A DNA stretch of 44,076 nucleotides from Anthropogastromicrobium sp052273485 (GCA_052273485.1 DAVZID010000024.1:1-44076), one strand, 5' to 3'. Shown: positions 31,151-40,369, counted from the first letter of the stretch. Numbers and translations: made by a program. The notes: a model not told the origin generated them from the letters alone.

Positions 31151-31975
31151 TTACGCACGTTTCTTTTTTCGTTGAGAGGGAAAAAACAGATAGTAGAACA
31201 AACCAATTAAACCATTCATACAGAGACTTAACAAAATAATGATAAGGACACAGGCAAAAACCTTATCCAACATGTAATTATTTTTCAGACGAAGCAAGTA
31301 ATAGCCAAGTCCGCTCTGAGAGCCAATCCATTCTCCAACAACAGCGCCGCTGATACTGTAGGTAGCAGCAACCTTAAGACCGGAAATCAAAGATGGAAAA
31401 GCAGCAGGAAGTTTTACCAGCCAGTAAACCTGAACCCCCCTCGATCCATAAGATGTCACAAGATTTTCAAATCCCTTATCCAGATGAGCCATACCATCTG
31501 TAAAGCTAACGGCAATCGGAAAAAAGCACATCAACACAACGGTAAGAATCTTTGGGGCCATGCCAAAGCCCATATAAATAATTAAAATTGGTGCCAGAAC
31601 AATCATCGGTACCGTCTGGGTGACAATCAGAAGTGGGTAGATGCATTTTTTTACGGTTGGAAAACGATCCATTAAAATACCAACCACAATAGAGACAATA
31701 AATGAAATACCCATTCCTGCAAGCGCTTCGCCGACTGTAATCAATCCATGTTTCAACAAGTTTTTCCATTCTGTGACAACAGCAAGTAAAACAGATGACG
31801 GAGAAGGCAATACGTAGAGTGGAATCTGATTGATTCGAACAACAGCTTCCCATAAAATAAGCAAAATCAGTATTAGCATTACAGGAGCGGCCTTGTCTGT
31901 ATGCTTTTTTAACATGTTGGTATGGCCCGTTTGCTGTTTGCTTTTTTGCTCTTTCTTTTGAATCATGTTACTCAT
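31151..31975 (-). CDS. thiX: Thiamine-precursor ABC importer, permease (ThiX-like)
   Basis: A permease of about 274 residues with six helices. The N-terminus to residue 30 is Lys/Gln-rich; the first helix is APVMLILILLILWEAVV. The family segment PLYVLPSPSSVLLAV and the EAA-like loop LVTSYGSRGVQVYWLVKLPAAFP are typical of SsuC/TauC/ThiX permeases. The start is uncertain. The open frame begins with TTG 32011 within the riboswitch terminator; ATG 31975 follows an AAAGGAG pair of sites by about 12 bases, and TTG 31984 also fits. It is the first gene after the TPP riboswitch. Confidence 0.85.
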   Translation of the reverse strand: MSNMIQKKEQKSKQQTGHTNMLKKHTDKAAPVMLILILLILWEAVVRINQIPLYVLPSPSSVLLAVVTEWKNLLKHGLITVGEALAGMGISFIVSIVVGILMDRFPTVKKCIYPLLIVTQTVPMIVLAPILIIYMGFGMAPKILTVVLMCFFPIAVSFTDGMAHLDKGFENLVTSYGSRGVQVYWLVKLPAAFPSLISGLKVAATYSISGAVVGEWIGSQSGLGYYLLRLKNNYMLDKVFACVLIIILLSLCMNGLIGLFYYLFFPSQRKKKRA

Positions 31976-32008
31976 GTTACTCAAGAACTCCTTTACTCCT
32001 TTGAAATT

Positions 32009-32040
32009 CAAAAAGCCGCACTGCAGGAAAGCAGCGCGGC
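32009..32040 (-). terminator. Expression-platform terminator of the TPP riboswitch
   Basis: On the minus strand GCCGCGCTG pairs with CAGTGCGGC around a CTTTCCTG loop, followed by TTTTT. It lies between the aptamer and the first start codon. Confidence 0.85.
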
Positions 32041-32055
32041 AAAACCATTCTTATG

Positions 32056-32138
32056 TTTCCTACGTTGGCATTATCCAAATCAGGTTAACGGTCGAAGTGT
32101 AAAACTCCCTCTCAGCCCGTCTGCGAGCTCCCGTGTTG
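32056..32138 (-). promoter_or_regulatory. TPP riboswitch (THI element)
   Basis: On the minus strand the aptamer core is unmistakable: ACGGGAGC, then GGGCTGAGAGGGAG, ACCTGATTTGGATAATGCC and CGTAGGAAAC, all in the order of the THI box. With the downstream terminator it should switch off the importer operon when thiamine pyrophosphate is plentiful. Confidence 0.95.
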
Positions 32139-32179
32139 CAATTTTATCTCAGATTTCTTAATCTTTCTTACAGCAATTT

Positions 32180-32208
32180 ATTCTAACATCAAATTTCGAA
32201 AATGTAAA
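32180..32208 (-). promoter_or_regulatory. Promoter of the TPP-controlled operon
   Basis: On the minus strand TTTACA (32208-32203) and TAGAAT (32185-32180) are 17 bases apart, ahead of the aptamer. Confidence 0.75.
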
Positions 32209-32292
32209 GAAGTATTTTGGGCAGAAGTCCTGAGGTGACTGGCTTTCACGAAGGCGCGAACAGTAACGGATAAACCATGTTATCGTTTTATT

Positions 32293-33648
32293 TTAATTCT
32301 TTACATCTGTCAAAGTTCTGCGGTATATACGGAAGAAATAGATATTTTCTGCAAGGGCCGTGATTCCCCAAGAGAATACATATAGAATATAGAGCGACTG
32401 AATGGTGTGGAAATAGGCAAATACGGTGTAGATCCAGATAATACGGAACACGCAGGAACCCATAATTACAACAAAAGTCGGAATAGCGGTCTTTCCAAGA
32501 CCTCTTGATGCTGCAATTGAACAATCCATAAAGGCAGATACACTGTAGGAGAGCGCCATAATAGACAGACGCATAATACCAGCTTCGACAACCGCCTTAT
32601 CACTTGTAAATAAGTACAAGAATGGATAACGAGCCAGATAGATGCCAACACCAAGCACAAGACTAGTGATGAAGGAGTAAAATAGACAGATAAAATAAGT
32701 TTGCACAATACGTTTTCTTTTCTTTGCACCGAAGTTTTGAGCAATAAAGCTTGAGCATGCCGTATAGAAGGCTGCCATCATATCGTAGACAAGTGGATCC
32801 GCATTGGCAGCGGCAGAATTTCCCTCCACAAGAACATGGTCAAAAGAGTTGACGCTACTCTGTACAAACAGATTCGCAAATGCAAACAGAGAATACTGGA
32901 ACGCAGATGGAATGCCAATTCGTAGGATTCCAACTGCTTTTCTGCGATCGAAATGAATATCGGCCAGACGCAGACAATACTTTTCCTTTCCAGTAAACAG
33001 CGCGCGTAAAATCAGTATTGCAGAGATACATTGTGATATCATACTGGCAAGCGCAACACCTGCAACACCTAGGTGACATACAATAACAAAAAATAGATTC
33101 AAGATAATATTGATTACTCCGGCAAAGGCCAGATAATATAATGGACGTTTCGTATCGCCGGCAGCACTTAAGACAGCATTTCCAAAATTATACAAACCAA
33201 GCGCTGGCATACCAAGCAGATAGATGCGCAGATACAGTACAGCTCCGCCAATTAGCTCATCTTTTGTATTCATCAATGCGAGGATACCATGTGCAGCGAT
33301 AATGCCAAATACAGAGATTACAATCCCCCCTGCCAGACAGATGATGATTGCAGTATGTACGGTGCGCTTTAGACCCTCGTCATCCTTTGAACCAATGTGA
33401 AGTGCGGTCAGTGCATTGACACCGCTGGCAAGTCCAAGTAAGATTCCGGTAAACAGGGTAACCAGAATACTAGTGGAACCAACAGCGCCAAGCGCGATCG
33501 GTCCTGCAAATTTTCCAACAACGGCAACGTCCGACATATTAAACAATACCTGCAAGATATTCGTAAACATCAGCGGAACGCTGTAAATAAAGATTTTTTT
33601 CCATAGAGACCCCGTGCAAAGGTCCATTTCATGTGATTTGTTGCTCAT
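32293..33648 (-). CDS. MATE family efflux transporter (second copy)
   Basis: A 451-residue membrane protein with about 12 helices. It begins MSNKSHEMDLCTGSLWKKIF and continues VPLMFTNILQVLFNMSDVAVVGKFAG, the standard MATE opening. A second MatE repeat starts near residue 235 (AVGILRIGIPSAFQYSLFAFANLF). It differs clearly from the exporter at 5263 and has no regulator beside it. The ATG at 33648 has AAAGGAG about 15 bases upstream, rather far. It exports unknown compounds. Confidence 0.9.
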   Translation of the reverse strand: MSNKSHEMDLCTGSLWKKIFIYSVPLMFTNILQVLFNMSDVAVVGKFAGPIALGAVGSTSILVTLFTGILLGLASGVNALTALHIGSKDDEGLKRTVHTAIIICLAGGIVISVFGIIAAHGILALMNTKDELIGGAVLYLRIYLLGMPALGLYNFGNAVLSAAGDTKRPLYYLAFAGVINIILNLFFVIVCHLGVAGVALASMISQCISAILILRALFTGKEKYCLRLADIHFDRRKAVGILRIGIPSAFQYSLFAFANLFVQSSVNSFDHVLVEGNSAAANADPLVYDMMAAFYTACSSFIAQNFGAKKRKRIVQTYFICLFYSFITSLVLGVGIYLARYPFLYLFTSDKAVVEAGIMRLSIMALSYSVSAFMDCSIAASRGLGKTAIPTFVVIMGSCVFRIIWIYTVFAYFHTIQSLYILYVFSWGITALAENIYFFRIYRRTLTDVKN

Positions 33649-33840
33649 AAAAGTAGATAAGTGCTCCTTTTCCTAATTTATAGTTCTGTTTCTCTGTTTT
33701 GTAGCTCTGCCTGTCTTTTTTCTTCTGTATATCCTTTTCTAGCTCTCACTATCATAACGCGAAATCAAAAAAAAGCAAGCAAAAAAGAAGCGGAAACTAC
33801 ATAAAAATAGTACTTCTAAAATGTTACTTCTGAAATCTGG

Positions 33841-33869
33841 TTGCCCTCTGAAGAAAAAACAGGTATAAT
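33841..33869 (+). promoter_or_regulatory. Promoter of pepT
   Basis: TTGCCC (33841-33846) and TATAAT (33864-33869) are spaced 17 bases apart. Confidence 0.7.
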
Positions 33870-33922
33870 GAGCGATAGAAAATTAATTTAATTTATCTGA
33901 AACTACTATGGAGGTAATAAAA

Positions 33923-35203
33923 ATGTCTGAGACAGTAAATACAACGAATACAACAAATCCAGAAGTTGTGGAGCGTTTGCTTCACTATGTATCTTATGAT
34001 ACACAGTCAAAAGATGAGAGCAGTGAAGTGCCGAGTACTCAAAAGCAGTTTGATTTAGCAAAGGTATTAAAGGCTGAATTAGAGGAAATTGGTGCATCTG
34101 ATGTTCGTCTGACGGATCACTGCTATGTATATGCAAAGATTCCGTCCAATCTGGAGTCAACCTCGGCAGAGGGCAAGAAGATTCCGGCAATTGGTTTTAT
34201 CGCTCATATGGACACGGCAACATCCTTAACTGGAAAGGACGTAAAGCCACAGATTATTCATAACTATGACGGCGGAGTAATTAAACTTGGTGAGAGTGGC
34301 TTTTCTATGGGACCAAATGAGTTTCCGGCATTGGCAGGATTAAAGGGTAAGAGCCTAATCACAACGGATGGTACAACCCTTCTTGGTGCGGATGATAAAG
34401 CAGGCGTAGCCGAAATCATGACAATGGCTGCCTTTTTCTTAGCACATCCAGAGGTAAAACATGGGGATATCTGTATTGCATTTACACCGGATGAGGAAGT
34501 TGGCAATGGTGTTGAGTATTTTGACGTGCCAGGTTTTGGTGCAGATTTTGCATATACAGTAGATGGCGGTGCCGTTGCTGAGATTGAATATGAGAACTTC
34601 AATGCAGTCAATTTACGTGTAGAGGTACAGGGCTATGGCATTCATCCAGGCAGCGCAAAGGGGAAAATGAAGAACTCCATCCGTATGGCAATGGAATTTG
34701 AGCAGATGCTGACCGTATTTGATAATCCGGAGTATACCGATGGCTATGAAGGTTTCCATCATCTGGGTGGTATTGAGGGTGATACCGAGCATACAACCAT
34801 GCACTACATCGTACGTGATCACGACGCGGGAAAGCTTGATCAAAAGCTAGCTGAAATTGACAAGGCTGCTGAGTATTTGAACTTTAAGTATGGAGAGGGT
34901 TCCGTTGAGGTTGTGCGTCTTGGTTCTTACCAGAACATGAAAGAGATGATTTTGCCACATATGCATCTGATTGAGAACGCAAAGGAAGCAATGAAGGAAC
35001 TTGGTTTAAATCCTCAGAGCGTACCGATTCGCGGCGGCACAGATGGCGCAAGGCTTTCCTTTATGGGGCTTCCATGCCCGAACCTCTGCACAGGCGGAGC
35101 AAATTATCATGGTCGCTTTGAGTATGCCTGCATCGAGGAGATGGAGTTATGTGTTGAAATCTTAAAGAAGATTGTTGAAAAGTATGCTGTAAAAGGCGTA
35201 TAA
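33923..35203 (+). CDS. pepT: Peptidase T (tripeptide aminopeptidase)
   Basis: A cytoplasmic dizinc M20 peptidase of 426 residues that removes the N-terminal residue of tripeptides. Metal and catalytic motifs are in order: IAHMDTA (H95, D97), LLGADDKAG, TPDEEVGNG and VDGGAVAEIEYENFNA. PIRGGTDGARLSFMGLPCPNL follows near the C-terminus. ATG 33923 is chosen because GGAGG is 10 bases upstream; an ATG at 33908 would lie before that site. The gene stands alone with its own promoter. The 100-base spacer after it is made of degenerate AATGAAAT and AGTAAGTAAAGT units. Confidence 0.93.
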   Translation: MSETVNTTNTTNPEVVERLLHYVSYDTQSKDESSEVPSTQKQFDLAKVLKAELEEIGASDVRLTDHCYVYAKIPSNLESTSAEGKKIPAIGFIAHMDTATSLTGKDVKPQIIHNYDGGVIKLGESGFSMGPNEFPALAGLKGKSLITTDGTTLLGADDKAGVAEIMTMAAFFLAHPEVKHGDICIAFTPDEEVGNGVEYFDVPGFGADFAYTVDGGAVAEIEYENFNAVNLRVEVQGYGIHPGSAKGKMKNSIRMAMEFEQMLTVFDNPEYTDGYEGFHHLGGIEGDTEHTTMHYIVRDHDAGKLDQKLAEIDKAAEYLNFKYGEGSVEVVRLGSYQNMKEMILPHMHLIENAKEAMKELGLNPQSVPIRGGTDGARLSFMGLPCPNLCTGGANYHGRFEYACIEEMELCVEILKKIVEKYAVKGV

Positions 35204-35307
35204 ACTTGCGGTTTCAATTTAACAAGTGAGCTTCGCAATGAAATGAATTAAATGAAACAAAAAATCAGTAAGTAAAGTTAAGTAATAAATAAAGTGAGGA
35301 ATTTTGA

Positions 35308-37209
35308 ATGATAACAAAGCAATTTAGCAGGCCGAGTACAAAAACGGCTCTGTCCGATGAGCTTTTGATGAAGGTGGAGCAGCCGGCTCGCTATCTTGGA
35401 AATGAGGTCAATGCGGCGAATAAGGACAAATCAAAGGCAGAGGTGTCCTTCTGTATGTGCTTCCCGGATGTCTATGAGATCGGTATGTCCCATCTGGGTA
35501 TTCAGATTTTATATGATATGTTTAACCGATGGGAGGATACGTACTGTGACCGCGTGTATTCTCCGTGGACGGATCTGGATAAGATTATGCGTGAGCAGAA
35601 GATCGCCCTATTTGCTGTGGAATCTCAGGAGCCAGTAAAGAGCTTCGATTTTCTGGGTATTACGTTACAGTATGAGATGTGTTATACAAATATTTTACAG
35701 GTGCTTGATCTAAGTGGCATTCCGCTTCGAAGCTGTGACCGAGACAAGACGGATCCGTTTGTGATCGGTGGTGGTCCATGTACGTATAATCCAGAACCGA
35801 TTGCACCATTCTTTGACCTATTCTATATGGGAGAGGGTGAGACACAGTATCGTGCGCTTTTGGACTTATATAAGAAGTGGCGCGCAGAGGGTAGCTCAAG
35901 AGCGGAATTTTTGCATGAAGCAGCAAGGATTCCGGGTATCTATGTGCCTTCTTTATATAATGTAACGTATAAGGAAGATGGAACGATTGATGCAATGACA
36001 CCGATCTATGATGATGTGCCAAAAACAGTGCGCAAGGAAATTGTACTGGATATGACAAATGCGGTTTATCCGGAGCGCCCATTGGTGCCTCATATTCGTG
36101 CTGTACAGGACCGTGTCGTACTAGAGATTCAGCGTGGCTGTATCAGAGGCTGTCGTTTCTGTCAGGCTGGTATGGTCTATCGTCCGGTGCGTGAACGCGA
36201 TGTGGAGCGATTAAAGAAGCTTGCCATCACGATGCTTCAGAATACTGGATACGATGAAATTTCGCTAAGCTCTCTTAGTTCGAGTGATTACTCAAAGCTT
36301 CCGGAGCTAGTAAATTTCTTGATTGACGAGTGCAACAGACGAAAGATCAATATTTCTTTGCCATCACTTCGTATTGATGCCTTTTCACTTGATGTCATGA
36401 GCAAGGTACAGGATGTCAAGAAGAGCAGTTTAACCTTTGCTCCGGAGGCCGGTACCCAGCGACTTCGCGATGTTATTAATAAGGGATTGACAGAGGAAGT
36501 GATCTTACAGGGCGCTAGAGAGGCTTTCGAAGGCGGATGGAGCCACGTAAAGCTGTATTTCATGCTTGGCCTTCCGACAGAGACAGAAGAAGATATGAAG
36601 GGCATTCCAGAGCTTGCCGAGCGCATGGCAGAGGCTTACTATGAAATTCCTAAGGAGAGACGAAATGGAAAATGTCAGATTACAATGAGTACGTCTTTCT
36701 TCGTGCCAAAGCCATGTACACCATTCCAGTGGGCGAGAATGTATTCCCCGGAGGATTATCTGGGTCGTGCGAAGATCGTGAACCATACGATGAAGGAGCA
36801 GCATAACCAAAAGAGCCTAAAATACAACTGGCATGAGGCGTATGTGACGGTTCTTGAGGGTGTACTTGCACGTGGCGATCGCAAGGTAGCCGATGCGATT
36901 GAAACTGCGTATCACATGGGCGCGCTGTATGATGCGTGGGGTGAAACATTCCACTATGAGATTTGGACAGCAGCCTTTGAGAAATGTGGTCTTTCGATTG
37001 ATTTCTATAATACAAGAGAGCGCAGCCTCGATGAAGTCTTTCCGTGGGATTTCATTGACACGGGTGTGACAAAGGCATTTTATAAGAGAGAATGGGAGCG
37101 CGCAATGAAGGAACAGATTACACCAAATTGCCGCCAGTCCTGTTCTGGCTGTGGAGCAAAGCGTTTTGGAGGAGGTGTCTGCTTTGAAAATCAGAATTCA
37201 GTTTGCTAA
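35308..37209 (+). CDS. B12-binding-domain radical SAM protein, TIGR03960 type
   Basis: A 633-residue radical SAM protein. The N-terminal 200 residues contain a B12-binding-like domain (SFCMCFPDVYEIGMSHLGIQ, VIGGGPCTYNPEP). The iron-sulfur motif is C278-x3-C282-x2-C285 in RGCIRGCRFCQAG. The C-terminal tail is Cys-rich (NCRQSCSGCGAKRFGGG). This family nearly always stands before a DUF2344 partner and RNase G/L21 genes in Clostridia, as here. Its reaction is not established; a tRNA, rRNA or ribosomal modification is often supposed. The next gene starts inside its 3' end. Confidence 0.9.
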   Translation: MITKQFSRPSTKTALSDELLMKVEQPARYLGNEVNAANKDKSKAEVSFCMCFPDVYEIGMSHLGIQILYDMFNRWEDTYCDRVYSPWTDLDKIMREQKIALFAVESQEPVKSFDFLGITLQYEMCYTNILQVLDLSGIPLRSCDRDKTDPFVIGGGPCTYNPEPIAPFFDLFYMGEGETQYRALLDLYKKWRAEGSSRAEFLHEAARIPGIYVPSLYNVTYKEDGTIDAMTPIYDDVPKTVRKEIVLDMTNAVYPERPLVPHIRAVQDRVVLEIQRGCIRGCRFCQAGMVYRPVRERDVERLKKLAITMLQNTGYDEISLSSLSSSDYSKLPELVNFLIDECNRRKINISLPSLRIDAFSLDVMSKVQDVKKSSLTFAPEAGTQRLRDVINKGLTEEVILQGAREAFEGGWSHVKLYFMLGLPTETEEDMKGIPELAERMAEAYYEIPKERRNGKCQITMSTSFFVPKPCTPFQWARMYSPEDYLGRAKIVNHTMKEQHNQKSLKYNWHEAYVTVLEGVLARGDRKVADAIETAYHMGALYDAWGETFHYEIWTAAFEKCGLSIDFYNTRERSLDEVFPWDFIDTGVTKAFYKREWERAMKEQITPNCRQSCSGCGAKRFGGGVCFENQNSVC

Positions 37210-37942
37210 ATACGGAAAGATGATCTACATCGGACATCTTGATATCATGCGTTATTTCCAGAAGGCACTGCGTCGTGCCGATGTCGATCTGGCCTATACA
37301 CAGGGCTTCAATCCGCATCCGATTCTATCTTTTGCGGCACCGCTTGGCGTCGGCATTACAAGCTGCGGCGAATATGCCGATCTTGAGGTCCATTCCAGTG
37401 GATCCACAGAGGAGATGAAAGCACGCTTAAATGCAGCGATGGTGCCAGGGATGGAGATCATAGATTATCGTCTTCTTCCAGATGATGCAAAGAATGCAAT
37501 GAGTTGTGTGGCAGCAGCAGATTATTGCTTAACCTTCCGCGAGAAAAGAACACCGCTAGATACATTTGGCATGACTTCTGCCGAGTATCTAGATGGATTT
37601 GAGCAGTTTTTGCAGCAGAAATCCATCGTGATTAGTAAGGAGACAAAGAAGGGTACCCGTGAGATGGATATCCGTCCGCTTGTCTATGACTATTGCTTAA
37701 AGGAGCAGAGTGAGACGGGCGATGGCCCAGCCATTTTCCTTCAAGTGTCGACGGGAAGTACCGATAATTTAAAGCCAGAGCTTGTCTTAAAGGCATATCA
37801 TGAGCAGGCAGGACTTGCCTGGGAACCAGGGAATGTTGCAATTTGTCGTCTGGAGACGTATACCAACACGGCAGTTTCCACATCAGAGAATCCACAGCCA
37901 CCGCACTTTGTACCGCTTCGCGAGATGGGAAACGTGTTATGA
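37184..37942 (+). CDS. DUF2344 radical-SAM-associated protein (TIGR03936 type)
   Basis: A 252-residue protein beginning LKIRIQFAKYGKMIYIGHLD, then ALRRADVDLAYTQGFNPHP, the hallmark of this family. The start is taken as TTG 37184, since GGAGGAGG lies about 9 bases before it and relatives start at this point; ATG 37151 would give an 11-residue leader. It overlaps the radical SAM gene by 26 bases and the RNase gene by 4, so the three are translated in chain. It is thought to act with the radical SAM protein; the role is unknown. Confidence 0.85.
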   Translation: MKIRIQFAKYGKMIYIGHLDIMRYFQKALRRADVDLAYTQGFNPHPILSFAAPLGVGITSCGEYADLEVHSSGSTEEMKARLNAAMVPGMEIIDYRLLPDDAKNAMSCVAAADYCLTFREKRTPLDTFGMTSAEYLDGFEQFLQQKSIVISKETKKGTREMDIRPLVYDYCLKEQSETGDGPAIFLQVSTGSTDNLKPELVLKAYHEQAGLAWEPGNVAICRLETYTNTAVSTSENPQPPHFVPLREMGNVL

Positions 37943-39183
37943 GCCGCCGATTACTTTCAATGCAGGGGGATCGTGTATTAACAGCGCTCTGGGAGGACGG
38001 AAGAATCCTAGAGTGCTGTATAGATGAGCGCGTCCCGGCATTCTTGGGACGAATCTATCTGGCAAAGGTTGATCACATCGTAAATAGCATCGGTGGTGCA
38101 TTCTTATCTGCTGGGGATCAAAAGTTTTATTATTCCTTAAAGGAAAATCCACTTCCGGTATTTGTCTCCTGCAAACGTGAAGGAATGGTTACGCAAGGTG
38201 ACGAGATTGTCGTGCAGGTGACAAAAGAAGCCTTAAAGACAAAGGAAGCGTGCACGGGATCTGCTCTTCAGATTGGTGGACGGTACTGCGTTGTGATGAT
38301 GGAGTCCGTTAGCAAGCAGCCAAAGACAAAGATCTTATTATCAAGAAAAATCACAGATACGTCCATTCGTGAAGCACTTACCAAAGAGGCAGAGGGAATG
38401 GAAAGTGTGCAGCAGCTTGCTCAGCTTGTCTATCAAAAGGGCTTTTCTTTGTCTGTTATGGTTCGCACCAATGCGGCAGAGGTTGACTCAAAGCTTGTCA
38501 TGGAAGAGATTTCATCGTGTTGTAAGCAGTTACAGACGGTACTAGAAACCGCAGCCTTTCGTAGCAGCGGCAGCTGTCTATGGCAGCCCCTTCCTGCTTA
38601 TATCAGTGCCATTCGTGATACCGCTTTAAACGGACTAGAATCCATCGTATGTGACAACGAAAATCTTTTAAATGAAGTAAAGACGGCACTTGATGAAAAT
38701 GGCTGTGGGGAAGGGTTAACGTATTCTTTATATCAGGATGCGTCTTATCCGATGCGAAAATGCTACAATCTGGATTCAAGTCTTGAGAAGGCATTGAAAA
38801 AGCAGGTTTGGCTTTCCTCAGGCGCATATCTGGTGATTGAGCAGACAGAGGCACTTGTTGCAATTGATGTGAATACGGGAAAGGCCATTGCTGCCGGACG
38901 AAAGAAGGAAAGCCTGGACTCATATTTTTACCGCATTAATTTAGAAGCGGCAAAGGAAATTATGTATCAGCTTCGCCTTCGCAATCTCTCGGGTATGATT
39001 CTGGTCGATTTCATCAACATGACCGATCATGCGCTTGAAGATGCGCTAATGGAGGAACTTTCGGAATTAGCACGTAAGGATCCGGTATACACGAGGATTG
39101 TCGATATGACGGCGCTTGGTCTTGTTGAAATTACGAGAAAAAAGTTGAGAGAACCCCTTGACAAACAACTTAAGATATGTTAA
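37939..39183 (+). CDS. rng: Ribonuclease G/E family protein
   Basis: A 414-residue endoribonuclease relative. It begins MSRRLLSMQGDRVLTALWED. The S1-like region includes RIYLAKVDHIVNSIGGAFLS. The catalytic DNase-I-like part has the metal ligands in VAIDVNTGKAIAA and MILVDFINM. The late ALGLVEITRKKLREPL is characteristic of Rng/Rne. It lacks the long RNase E scaffold tail, so RNase G type is preferred. Its ATG overlaps the upstream TGA (ATGA). The L21 promoter lies within its last codons. Confidence 0.9.
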   Translation: MSRRLLSMQGDRVLTALWEDGRILECCIDERVPAFLGRIYLAKVDHIVNSIGGAFLSAGDQKFYYSLKENPLPVFVSCKREGMVTQGDEIVVQVTKEALKTKEACTGSALQIGGRYCVVMMESVSKQPKTKILLSRKITDTSIREALTKEAEGMESVQQLAQLVYQKGFSLSVMVRTNAAEVDSKLVMEEISSCCKQLQTVLETAAFRSSGSCLWQPLPAYISAIRDTALNGLESIVCDNENLLNEVKTALDENGCGEGLTYSLYQDASYPMRKCYNLDSSLEKALKKQVWLSSGAYLVIEQTEALVAIDVNTGKAIAAGRKKESLDSYFYRINLEAAKEIMYQLRLRNLSGMILVDFINMTDHALEDALMEELSELARKDPVYTRIVDMTALGLVEITRKKLREPLDKQLKIC

Positions 39184-39186
39184 AGT
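39158..39186 (+). promoter_or_regulatory. Promoter of the rplU operon
   Basis: TTGACA (39158-39163) and TAAAGT (39181-39186) with 17-base spacing, inside the 3' end of rng. Confidence 0.8.
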
Positions 39187-39189
39187 ATC

Positions 39190-39262
39190 AATCGTGTGCC
39201 GCACAATGAGGTTTAAGCTCTGCGTTTTCGCAGACACCGTACTTGGCGAGTAATTATCTAGG
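39190..39262 (+). promoter_or_regulatory. Probable L21 leader RNA
   Basis: A structured leader of about 75 bases: GTGTGCCGCAC, GAGGTTTAAGC, a TCTGCG-TTTT-CGCAGA hairpin, then CACCGTACTTGGCGAG and the AGGAGGTG ribosome binding site. The position and the conserved-looking bases fit the L21 leader known upstream of rplU in Firmicutes, thought to bind L21 for autoregulation. Not verified with a covariance model. Confidence 0.65.
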
Positions 39263-39271
39263 AGGTGCTAT

Positions 39272-39580
39272 ATGTACGCAATTATTGCAACTGGTGGCAA
39301 GCAGTACAAAGTAGCAGAAGGCGATGTCATTCGCGTTGAGAAGCTTGGAGTAGAAGCTGGACAGACCTACAACTTTGATCAGGTTTTAGCTGTAAACAAT
39401 GGTGAGATGATCATTGGTACCCCGACTGTTGCTGGAGCAACTGTAAGCGCAACTGTTATGGGCGAGGGCCGTGCTAAGAAGGTTATTGTATATAAGTACA
39501 AGAGAAAGACCGGCTATCACAAGAAGAATGGTCACAGACAGTCCTATACTGAGTTAAAGATTGAGAAGATCAACGCTTAA
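39272..39580 (+). CDS. rplU: 50S ribosomal protein L21
   Basis: A 102-residue protein beginning MYAIIATGGKQYKVAEGDVI, with the C-terminal KRKTGYHKKNGHRQSYTELKI typical of L21, which binds 23S rRNA. Normal length. AGGAGGTG lies upstream. It is the first gene of the rplU-prp-rpmA operon. Confidence 0.98.
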   Translation: MYAIIATGGKQYKVAEGDVIRVEKLGVEAGQTYNFDQVLAVNNGEMIIGTPTVAGATVSATVMGEGRAKKVIVYKYKRKTGYHKKNGHRQSYTELKIEKINA

Positions 39581-39583
39581 TCA

Positions 39584-39913
39584 ATGATTCAGGTAGAGAT
39601 TATCCGGGATGCTTCCGAAGCATATGTCGGCTTTTCTATTAAAGGACATGCCGGTTATGCAGAACACGGGCAGGACATCATCTGTGCAGCGGTTTCCGTT
39701 TTAGCACAGAACACCGTAAATTCGATTGAACAATTTACGGATGATGCATTCTCAGGTGAGATGGATGAGAAAACAGGCAGTTTATCTGTTTCGTTTCCTC
39801 AAGGCGTCGGGAAGGATTCCAGACTGTTGTTGGACTCGATGGTACTTGGGCTTACCAGTATCGCCGAGGAGTATGGTAAGAAGTATATTAAAATCCGATT
39901 CAGGGAGGTGTAA
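39584..39913 (+). CDS. prp: Ribosomal-processing cysteine protease Prp
   Basis: A 109-residue cysteine protease that cleaves the N-terminal extension of L27 in Firmicutes. The catalytic dyad is H22 in IKGHAGYAEHG and C34 in DIICAAVS. It lies between rplU and rpmA, the usual place, starting 3 bases after the L21 stop. The L27 encoded next carries the matching cleavage site, so the enzyme and its substrate are consistent. Confidence 0.95.
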   Translation: MIQVEIIRDASEAYVGFSIKGHAGYAEHGQDIICAAVSVLAQNTVNSIEQFTDDAFSGEMDEKTGSLSVSFPQGVGKDSRLLLDSMVLGLTSIAEEYGKKYIKIRFREV

Positions 39914-39916
39914 ATC

Positions 39917-40201
39917 ATGTTCAAGATGAATCTTCAGTTATTTGCACATAAGAAGGGTGTTGGTTCTACAAAGAACGGCCGTGATTCCGAGTCCAAGAGA
40001 CTTGGTGCAAAGAGAGCAGATGGACAGTTCGTTTTAGCTGGAAACATTCTTTACAGACAGCGTGGAACCCATATCCATCCAGGTAACAATGTAGGTATCG
40101 GCGGAGACGATACTTTATTTGCGAAGGTTGATGGAGTTGTCCGTTTCGAGAGAAAGGGCAAGGATAAGAAGCAGGTTTCTGTTTATCCAAAGGCTGAGTA
40201 A
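39917..40201 (+). CDS. rpmA: 50S ribosomal protein L27, with cleavable N-terminal extension
   Basis: A 94-residue protein. The extension MFKMNLQLF is followed by AHKKGVGSTKNGRDSESKRLG, the true L27 start that reaches the peptidyl-transferase centre. Prp would cut between F9 and A10. GGGAGGTG precedes ATG. A strong terminator follows. Confidence 0.98.
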   Translation: MFKMNLQLFAHKKGVGSTKNGRDSESKRLGAKRADGQFVLAGNILYRQRGTHIHPGNNVGIGGDDTLFAKVDGVVRFERKGKDKKQVSVYPKAE

Positions 40202-40219
40202 GATTAATAGTATGAAACG

Positions 40220-40254
40220 AAAAGAGACCGTTGCCGTTCGCAACGGTCTCTTTT
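40220..40254 (+). terminator. Terminator of rplU-prp-rpmA
   Basis: AAAAGAGACCGTTGC and GCAACGGTCTCTTTT form a 15-bp stem with a CGTTC loop. Confidence 0.9.
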
Positions 40255-40369
40255 AGATAAAAACCAAATGAACTAGATAAGTTTAAGTTTAAATTCACGA
40301 AGCAATTCGGTTATTATACAGTATTATAGTATTTATTTATATTATAAGGAAAGGCATTGGTAAAGATTT

